Positions 1-4,544 of a stretch of DNA of 5,295 nucleotides are shown piece by piece. Each line of letters opens with the position of its first letter. Position 1 is the first letter of the stretch. A model generated the notes under the pieces. That model had not been told where the DNA came from, made no database searches, and saw only the letters and a program-made list of their open reading frames with translations. Origin of the DNA: an uncultured Alphaproteobacteria bacterium. Its GTDB lineage: Bacteria > Pseudomonadota > Alphaproteobacteria > RF32 > CAG-239. Location of the stretch: the NCBI GenBank assembly GCA_900551585.1, contig URWU01000126.1:1-5295 (forward strand). The letters are read 5' to 3'. The translations under genes and the position numbers were made by a program.

Positions 1-28
1 GGCAGCGTCAGATGTGTATAAGAGACAG
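1..28 (+). other. Illumina Nextera (Tn5) adapter left on the contig end
   Basis: These bases match the 3' part of the Nextera read-1 transposase adapter. Positions 10-28 are the complete 19-bp Tn5 mosaic end, AGATGTGTATAAGAGACAG, and positions 1-9 match the adapter bases before it. Genomic sequence therefore starts at base 29. The adapter supplies an accidental ATG at 12-14 that reads in frame into trkA and produces the artefactual N-terminus MCIRDR. It is a library artefact, not a transposon present in the organism. Confidence 0.97.
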
Positions 29-626
29 AGATGACAACATCATCAGCTGCAAAATTATTGAAGAAGATTTGCTCAGCGCCCGCGAACTGGCTAAAGATTT
101 GAATAATACCATTGTCATTCAAGGGCCTTTGATGAGTGATAAAATCCTCAATGAAGCAGGCATTTCCAATGCTGACGCCTCAATAGCCGTCACGTTGCAG
201 GACAATGACAACCTGCTGGCTTCCATGCTGGCACGCAAAAGCGGCGTCTGCAATACTATCGCGCTTGTCAATTCTCCGTCTTATAACAATCTGATTGAAA
301 TTGTCGGCGACAATATTCTGGTTGACCGCTCTTCGGTCACAATTTCGAGCATTTTACAGGAGCTGCGCAAAGCGGCGGTGATTAACGCTTATTCTCTCGG
401 CCGCGGTTTCGGCGAAATTTGGGAAATGGAAATTGACGAGGATTCTTCAATCGCCGGCAAAACCATTCGCGCCATAGATTTACCGGCCAGCAGCAAAATC
501 TGTGCCCGCTTGCAGAACGGCGAAATCAGCTATCCGAGCGACAATGAGGTTATCAAAGCCGGAGACATCATCATACTTTATGTCGATTCGATGGCAATCC
601 GCAAGGTCGAAAAGATATTGTCCTAA
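29..626 (+). CDS. trkA: Trk potassium uptake regulator TrkA, C-terminal part (5' truncated)
   Basis: TrkA is the cytoplasmic nucleotide-binding (RCK) subunit that gates the TrkH/TrkG K+ channel in the inner membrane. Full-length TrkA is about 450-460 residues with two RCK_N/RCK_C pairs. About 198 native residues remain here, corresponding to the second pair. The segment reading EEDLLSARELAKDLNNTIVI, then DADASIAVT-like and DNDNLLASMLARK stretches, resembles the second Rossmann-like RCK_N domain. The last ~75 residues (GEIWEMEIDEDSSIAGKTI through AGDIIILYVDS) fit the TrkA_C domain. The first complete native codon is at 30-32; the ATG at 12 lies in the adapter and is not a start. The stop is TAA at 624-626. 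The position directly upstream of hfq-hflX matches alphaproteobacterial synteny, where ntrX usually precedes trkA. Family assignment is firm; the start lies outside the contig. Confidence 0.93.
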
Positions 627-657
627 ATGGAATTTATCCCCCCGCTGCAATCTATGC

Positions 658-687
658 TTTACTAATATCAAAAAATGTTGTTAAAAT
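658..687 (+). promoter_or_regulatory. possible sigma70-type promoter for hfq
   Basis: The 100-bp trkA-hfq gap is AT-rich and has no hairpin terminator. The best promoter-like pair I find is TTTACT (658-663, 4 of 6 to TTGACA) and TAAAAT (682-687, 5 of 6 to TATAAT), separated by 18 bp. It would give a leader of about 30 nt with the Shine-Dalgarno AAGGA at 714-718. AT-rich DNA produces such matches by chance, and read-through from trkA is equally possible. Confidence 0.3.
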
Positions 688-726
688 AATTCATTATCGA
701 ATTTATTATAGTTAAGGATAAAAATA

Positions 727-972
727 ATGTCGCAAAATGTTCAAGATGAATTCTTAAACAATCTTCGCAAAAACAAAATTTCAGTCACCGTATTTTTAGT
801 CAACGGCGTCAAATTGCAGGGTTTAATCACTTGGTTTGACAGCTTTTCTCTGTTACTGCGCCGTGACGGCCACACTCAGCTAATCTACAAACACGCCATT
901 TCGACCATCATGCCGAGCTCGGCTGTTGATTTTGAGGTTGATGGCGAGGAATCTGCCGAGGCAGAAGAATAA
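727..972 (+). CDS. hfq: RNA chaperone Hfq
   Basis: Hfq forms a cytoplasmic homohexameric Sm ring that pairs small RNAs with mRNAs and affects their translation and stability. The 81-residue protein carries the Sm1 motif (VNGVKLQG, residues 25-32, continuing to FDSF at 37-40) and the diagnostic Sm2 motif YKHAIST (54-60). Proximal-face residues corresponding to E. coli Q8, D9, F42, K56 and H57 are present as Q6, D7, F40, K55 and H56. The basic rim patch, RRER in E. coli, reads RKNK (14-17), so positive charge is kept. The LLRRDGH stretch (43-49) is typical of alphaproteobacterial Hfq. The C-terminal tail is short and strongly acidic (residues 68-81). In better-studied Hfq proteins such tails fold back on the rim and help RNA release; that role is inferred here. 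AAGGA at 714-718 lies 8 nt before the ATG. hflX begins 3 nt after the stop. Confidence 0.98.
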   Translation: MSQNVQDEFLNNLRKNKISVTVFLVNGVKLQGLITWFDSFSLLLRRDGHTQLIYKHAISTIMPSSAVDFEVDGEESAEAEE

Positions 973-978
973 GCCTTG
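964..978 (+). promoter_or_regulatory. weak RBS and TTG start codon of hflX
   Basis: The purine-rich AGAAG (964-968) lies 7 nt before TTG (976-978) and is formed by the last codons of hfq. No ATG or GTG start is available nearby and the in-frame hfq stop (970-972) blocks any upstream start. A weak site plus a TTG start suggests that HflX is made at a lower level than Hfq, relying on ribosomes finishing hfq. Confidence 0.6.
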
Positions 979-2283
979 TCAGGAATCTGCTTAGATAAAA
1001 CATCTCTTAAAGCCTGCGTTATCTTTCCGCTGGTCTCAGGCAAAGATATCTCCCTTGCACCCGAAGCGCGCCTTGAAGAGGCCGTTCGTTTGGCTCAGGC
1101 TATCGACTTGGAAGTTGTCCATTCTGAAATTGTCAAACTGCGCGAGATTAAGCCTTCTATCTTTTTCGGCAACGGTTTTCTTGAAAACCTGCAAAATCAG
1201 CTCAGTGCCTCAGACATTGAGCTGGTGATTGTCGACACGTCTTTGACGCCGATTCAGCAGCGCAACCTTGAGAAAAAGCTCAAAGTAAAGGTCATTGACC
1301 GGACGGCGCTGATTCTCGAGATTTTCGGCGAACGCGCCAATACCAAAGAAGGTAACTTGCAAGTTGAGCTGGCTCATCTGACCTATCAGCGCAGCCGTTT
1401 GGTTCGGAGCTGGACTCACCTGGAGCGCCAAAGAGGCGGTGCCGGATTTCTGGGCGGCCCCGGAGAAACGCAGATTGAGCTTGACCGCCGTATCATTGAT
1501 GACAAAATTGTCCGGATTAAAAAAGATTTGGAAAAAGTCAAAAAGACCCGCGAATTGCAGCGTGGCGCTCGCAAACGAGTGCCTTATCCGGTGGTTGCTC
1601 TGGTCGGCTATACAAATGCCGGCAAGTCTTCTTTGTTTAACCGGCTTGCCAATTCACAAGTCTTTGCCGAAGATTTGCTCTTTGCCACACTGGACCCGAC
1701 CATGCGTAAACTGCGCCTGCCGTCAGGCCGCGACATAATCTTGTCTGACACCGTTGGCTTCATTTCAGATTTGCCGCATGAGCTGGTCATGTCTTTCCGC
1801 GCCACTTTGGAAGAAGTTTTGGCCGCAGATATTGTCGTCCACGTCCGAGACTTGTCTAATCCCAATCATCCTCAGCAAAAACAAGATGTTTTGAACGTTT
1901 TGAAAAACCTCGGCCTTGAAAATGCCGAAACTCAAAACAATTATCTTGAGGTTTGGAACAAGGTCGATATTTTGTCGGAAACCGAGCGCCGTTTTGTTGA
2001 TGAAAATGCCAAGCGCTGCGATTATATCATTCCGGCCTCTGCCGTGAGCGGCGAGGGTTGTGACGCTTTCTTAAAAGCCATTGATGAAAAATTATCTGCT
2101 GATCATAAAATTATTGAAATAAAAATTCCTTCGTCAGACGGCAAGATGATAGCCTGGCTCTATAAAAACGGAGAAGTCTTATCGGCACAGAACCGTGATG
2201 AAAACCAAATTCTCAAAGTCAAAATCGACAATCTCTGTCTGGCAAAATTAAGCGACAAAGCTGAAGTTAAACTACTAAGCTAG
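976..2283 (+). CDS. hflX: ribosome-splitting GTPase HflX (TTG start)
   Basis: HflX is a translation-factor-class GTPase that binds the 50S subunit and splits stalled 70S ribosomes, notably under heat or antibiotic stress. The 435 residues match the family length. The N-terminal HflX domain (about 1-200) includes the glycine-rich GFLGGPGETQIELDRR signature (157-172). The G domain shows G1 GYTNAGKS (211-218), G2 region FATLDPT (236-242), G3 DTVGF (258-262), G4 NKVD (328-331) and G5 SAVSGEG (355-361), all intact. The frame is the same as hfq, separated by TAA GCC TTG, so the ORF cannot extend upstream. No in-frame ATG occurs before codon 243, inside the G domain, so TTG at 976 is the sensible start. 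AGAAG at 964-968 is a weak Shine-Dalgarno within the end of hfq, suggesting translational coupling. It is almost certainly cotranscribed with hfq. Confidence 0.96.
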   Translation: MSGICLDKTSLKACVIFPLVSGKDISLAPEARLEEAVRLAQAIDLEVVHSEIVKLREIKPSIFFGNGFLENLQNQLSASDIELVIVDTSLTPIQQRNLEKKLKVKVIDRTALILEIFGERANTKEGNLQVELAHLTYQRSRLVRSWTHLERQRGGAGFLGGPGETQIELDRRIIDDKIVRIKKDLEKVKKTRELQRGARKRVPYPVVALVGYTNAGKSSLFNRLANSQVFAEDLLFATLDPTMRKLRLPSGRDIILSDTVGFISDLPHELVMSFRATLEEVLAADIVVHVRDLSNPNHPQQKQDVLNVLKNLGLENAETQNNYLEVWNKVDILSETERRFVDENAKRCDYIIPASAVSGEGCDAFLKAIDEKLSADHKIIEIKIPSSDGKMIAWLYKNGEVLSAQNRDENQILKVKIDNLCLAKLSDKAEVKLLS

Positions 2284-2348
2284 GTTGAATTCTGCTAAAT
2301 CAAAACTAAATATTCTTCATTAAATCAACCGTAAAAAGGGGCAGATTA

Positions 2349-2735
2349 ATGAAAAAACTGATGTTTTTGGCATTGTTTTTAACCGCTTGCAGCCACCCGC
2401 AGCAAACCTATCAGCAAAGTTTACAACCTTGGATTGGCATGCCTGAAATCAGCCTTTATGATTCCTGGGGGCGTCCGGCTTCGGTTTTTAATGTCACGCC
2501 GCAGACAAAAATCGTCACTTATATCCAAACAGAAAACGCGCCGATAAACGGCAACACACAACCCTATGCCGGAATTGAGGTGGATTATCAAGCCATTGAA
2601 ACACCGGATTACGGTGAAAACTTAAGTAATTATGACAACAATAATTACTTTTGCAAAACATCATTTACCATAACCAACGGCGAAGTGATAGATTATAATT
2701 TTAACGGCGATGACTGCGTTGTGAGAGGAAATTAG
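2349..2735 (+). CDS. small putative lipoprotein of unknown function
   Basis: This 128-residue protein begins with a very short lipoprotein signal: Lys2-Lys3, a hydrophobic run (4-11) and a lipobox LTAC (11-14), so Cys14 would be lipidated after cleavage by signal peptidase II. The mature part has a W-x-G ... W-G-x-P pattern (W28, G30, W40, G41, P43), and a C-terminal pair Cys102 ... Cys123 around FTITNGEVIDYNFNGDDC. This layout recurs in small proteobacterial lipoproteins of undefined function, and the two cysteines could form a periplasmic disulfide. I cannot name a family with confidence; it superficially resembles small outer-membrane lipoproteins of the SmpA/BamE size class but lacks a clear match. 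AAGGGG at 2336-2341, 7 nt before the ATG, is a good Shine-Dalgarno. The gene lies 65 bp after hflX and ends 2 nt before the DUF2156 gene, so those two are probably cotranslated. The Asn/Tyr-rich stretch (residues 90-100) looks like a surface loop. Confidence 0.8.
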   Translation: MKKLMFLALFLTACSHPQQTYQQSLQPWIGMPEISLYDSWGRPASVFNVTPQTKIVTYIQTENAPINGNTQPYAGIEVDYQAIETPDYGENLSNYDNNNYFCKTSFTITNGEVIDYNFNGDDCVVRGN

Positions 2736-2737
2736 CC

Positions 2738-3724
2738 ATGTTGAGTTTTCGTCCTCTGGGTTTTGATATAAAAGAACGTTATAACGAGCATTATCAGGCT
2801 TGTCCGGTCAAAACCTCCGACACGTCTTTTATTAATCTTTGGGCCTGGGACAACAAATATCACAGCGAAGTCGCCTTTGCCGATGATTTGTGCTGGCTGC
2901 GTTTCCGCCAGGGGGAGAACTATTTTTACGGCACGCCGCTCGGCAATTGGGCAAAGGTTAAATGGAACGAGGTTTTGGCAAAACATTTTCCCAAAGAATT
3001 TGCGTTTATCAATCTGCCGCAGAAACTGGCCTTTGAACTGGCCAAAGTTTATAATGATGAACTGAGCCTGCAGGGCGACCGTAATAATTGGGAATATATT
3101 TACAAAATCAATGACTTGACCAATCTGAGCGGCTCGGCTTACCGCAATCAGCGCAAGCTCTCCAATCAGTTTAAACAGATGTATAATTATCGTTTTCGTT
3201 TTATTGACTGCAAAGATTTGGACAATCTGCGCGATTTTCAGCAGCAGTGGCTGGAACAAGAGCAGTTATCCGGAGCCGACCAATTGGAACTGGCCAAAGA
3301 AAATCTGGCCATTGAGCGCGTTCTTGATGTCTGGCCGCAGCTGGGGGCTTCACTGTTTGGCGCGGTTCTTGAAATCGACAAAGAAATTGTCGCTTATACA
3401 ATAGGCGAAAAGCTTGATAAAGAAACAATCGCCATTCATTTTGAAAAAGCGCTGTATGATGTCAAAGGCGCTTATCAGGCCATCAACCGCATTACCTTGG
3501 AAAATATCGGCAATTATAAGTATGTGAACCGCGAGCAGGACTTGGGCTTAAAAGGGTTGCGCCGAGCCAAATTAGAATATAATCCGCTGCAATTCATCAA
3601 AAAATATAATCTGGCAAACCATTATCAGATTTTAGAAAAGGAGCAGAATCATGGGATTTTTAAAAATAGCCTTAACTCTGATTTCCATTGTTTACCTGAT
3701 ACAAAATACCATTCACTACATTAA
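2738..3724 (+). CDS. DUF2156-family (LPG synthase C-terminal-like, GNAT-fold) protein
   Basis: The protein resembles DUF2156, the domain related to the aminoacyl-transferase part of MprF-type phosphatidylglycerol lysyltransferases, which has a doubled GNAT-like fold. Supporting motifs are TSFINLWAW (29-37), NWEYIY (117-122), a Tyr/Arg/Lys-rich SGSAYRNQRKLSNQF (131-145), IHFEK (233-237) with GAYQAIN (244-250), and the C-terminal signature VNREQDLGLKGLRRAK (263-278) followed by YNP. It has no membrane segments, so the MprF flippase part is absent and the protein is likely soluble. The true substrate is unknown, and 'lysyltransferase' would be an over-annotation. The domain seems complete by about residue 290. 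The last 24 residues are encoded in DNA that also holds a small ORF in the +1 frame. GAGGA (2725-2729) precedes the ATG by 8 nt, and the start is 2 nt after the lipoprotein stop, which suggests coupling. Confidence 0.85.
   Translation: MLSFRPLGFDIKERYNEHYQACPVKTSDTSFINLWAWDNKYHSEVAFADDLCWLRFRQGENYFYGTPLGNWAKVKWNEVLAKHFPKEFAFINLPQKLAFELAKVYNDELSLQGDRNNWEYIYKINDLTNLSGSAYRNQRKLSNQFKQMYNYRFRFIDCKDLDNLRDFQQQWLEQEQLSGADQLELAKENLAIERVLDVWPQLGASLFGAVLEIDKEIVAYTIGEKLDKETIAIHFEKALYDVKGAYQAINRITLENIGNYKYVNREQDLGLKGLRRAKLEYNPLQFIKKYNLANHYQILEKEQNHGIFKNSLNSDFHCLPDTKYHSLH
3638..3643 (+). promoter_or_regulatory. Shine-Dalgarno AAGGAG of the small membrane ORF
   Basis: AAGGAG, a consensus-quality site, sits 7 nt before the ATG at 3651. 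It lies inside the DUF2156 gene, across codons 301-302 (Lys-Glu). It matches in sequence and spacing the site in front of poxB in this window (AAGGAG at 4532-4537, 7 nt), which supports real initiation at this small ORF. Confidence 0.6.
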
Positions 3725-3749
3725 ACTGCGTCAGGAACACAAAGATTAA
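3651..3749 (+). CDS. 32-residue single-pass membrane protein, overlapping ORF
   Basis: This short ORF encodes 32 residues beginning MGFLKIALTL. A hydrophobic stretch from about Phe3 to Ile24 is long enough for one membrane helix, and the tail KLRQEHKD (25-32) is charged. By the positive-inside rule the C-terminus would face the cytoplasm. It starts 74 nt before the end of the DUF2156 gene, in the +1 frame, with AAGGAG 7 nt upstream of the ATG. Its stop (3747-3749) overlaps the stop of the opposing hemolysin III-family gene. No function or family is recognised. Context suggests a membrane partner of the preceding lipoprotein or DUF2156 protein, which is inference. It could also be a chance ORF, but strong RBS, membrane-helix composition and soluble-charged tail together make coding likely. 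Confidence 0.6.
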   Translation: MGFLKIALTLISIVYLIQNTIHYIKLRQEHKD

Positions 3750-4405
3750 ATAAGCACGCATGAAAACAAAATGGCAAAGAAATGCATGATTGTTCCGAGC
3801 AGAACAAAGAAATGCCAAATGGCATGCGTATATTTTTTGCTTTTCCATACATAAAAGAAAATGCCCAAGGTATAGAATATACCGCCGAGGATTAAGAAGG
3901 TGAGGCCGATTTTCGGCAGCTTCGGGAACAAATCTTTGGAAACAAAAATCACCAGCCAGCCCATCAGCATATAAAGTCCGATTGACCAGGCTTTTGTGCC
4001 GCTGCCTTGTGAAAACAGTTTGAGAAAAGTGCCGATTAAGGCCAGTCCCCAGATAATGCCGAAGACCGTCCAGCCGACCGTGCCGCGCATAGAAACCAGC
4101 AAAAACGGCGTATAAGTACCGGCAATCAGATAATAGATTGAAATATGGTCAAATTTTTTGAGACTTTTTTTGACTTCCAAATTGGTAATGGCATGATACA
4201 GGGTTGAAGCCGAGTATAAAACAATCATCGACGCGCCGAAAATCGCTGTTGAAACAATCGCCCAGACATTGCCGTTGACTGAAGCTAAAGTCACCAGAAC
4301 CGCCAAACCGGCAATACTCAGAGCAACGCCAACCCCGTGGATAATACTGCTCCAGATTTCTTCTTCAATTGTGTAGGGACGTTTGGCCATTATATCAAGA
4401 TTCAT
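3746..4405 (-). CDS. hemolysin III / PAQR-family (YqfA-type) membrane protein
   Basis: This is an inner-membrane protein with about seven predicted transmembrane helices and 219 residues, the usual size for bacterial hemolysin III/PAQR proteins. Family motifs in order are EEE...HG (14-24, His23), S-x3-H in SASTLYH (Ser67, His71), DH followed by YYLIAGTYTPF (Asp86, 91-101), and a C-terminal H-x3-H (His194, His198) with a further His208. In structurally known PAQR members, conserved His and Asp residues bind zinc at the cytoplasmic side and are linked to hydrolase-like activity. The exact bacterial function is unsettled, and the haemolysin name rests on a few early reports, so toxicity should not be assumed. 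GAGGAA (complement of 4412-4417) lies 6 nt before the ATG. An alternative Met6 lacks a Shine-Dalgarno. The gene is divergent from poxB and converges on the small ORF with overlapping stops. Confidence 0.93.
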   Translation of the reverse strand: MNLDIMAKRPYTIEEEIWSSIIHGVGVALSIAGLAVLVTLASVNGNVWAIVSTAIFGASMIVLYSASTLYHAITNLEVKKSLKKFDHISIYYLIAGTYTPFLLVSMRGTVGWTVFGIIWGLALIGTFLKLFSQGSGTKAWSIGLYMLMGWLVIFVSKDLFPKLPKIGLTFLILGGIFYTLGIFFYVWKSKKYTHAIWHFFVLLGTIMHFFAILFSCVLI

Positions 4406-4544
4406 CGCAATTTCCTCAACTTAAAAACTTTTATCAAAGTGAGAGTAAAACATTTGAAACGACAATTCAATGATTATCTTTATGTAAATTGTCATGATGA
4501 GAATAGAATAACGAAGCAATTCCAGCTGATTAAGGAGCAAAATA
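4406..4544. promoter_or_regulatory. divergent control region between hemolysin III-family gene and poxB
   Basis: This AT-rich 139-bp spacer must contain the promoters of both divergent genes, with their Shine-Dalgarno sites at its two ends (4412-4417 on the minus strand; AAGGAG 4532-4537 on the plus strand). Promoter-like pieces are visible but none is convincing. On the plus strand, TTGAAA (4454-4459) is followed 15 bp later by TATCTT, and TAGAAT (4504-4509) has no good -35 box. On the minus strand, TTCAAA is followed 17 bp later by GATAAA. A 7-bp inverted repeat lies in the middle. No riboswitch or terminator was seen. Confidence 0.45.
4461..4493. repeat. perfect inverted repeat GACAATT-N19-AATTGTC, possible operator
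   Basis: The arms GACAATT (4461-4467) and AATTGTC (4487-4493) are exact reverse complements. Their centres are 26 bp apart, about two and a half helical turns. The repeat sits in the middle of the divergent spacer, so a bound dimer could affect both genes. It is not followed by a T-run and is not a terminator. No known regulator consensus is recognised, and a 7-bp repeat in AT-rich DNA can arise by chance. Confidence 0.35.

Noticed and set aside
10..28. Tn5 mosaic end as a sign of a natural transposon
   Set aside because: The preceding bases match the Nextera adapter and the match lies at the very edge of the contig, so it is a library artefact.
704..709. TATTAT as the -10 box of hfq
   Set aside because: Transcription would start almost on top of the Shine-Dalgarno at 714-718, leaving too short a leader; the upstream pair at 658-687 fits better.
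2283..2330. GGTTGA ... TCAACC inverted repeat after hflX as a terminator
   Set aside because: The arms are only 6 bp with a 36-nt loop and no T-run follows, so it does not look like an intrinsic terminator and may be chance.
2732..3259. 175-codon minus-strand open frame opposite the DUF2156 gene
   Set aside because: Its hydrophobic, Ile/Val-rich product mirrors the sense codons, and the sense frame carries conserved family motifs and a good RBS.
4388..4390. Met6 as alternative start of the hemolysin III-family protein
   Set aside because: No Shine-Dalgarno precedes it, whereas the upstream ATG has GAGGAA at 6-nt spacing.
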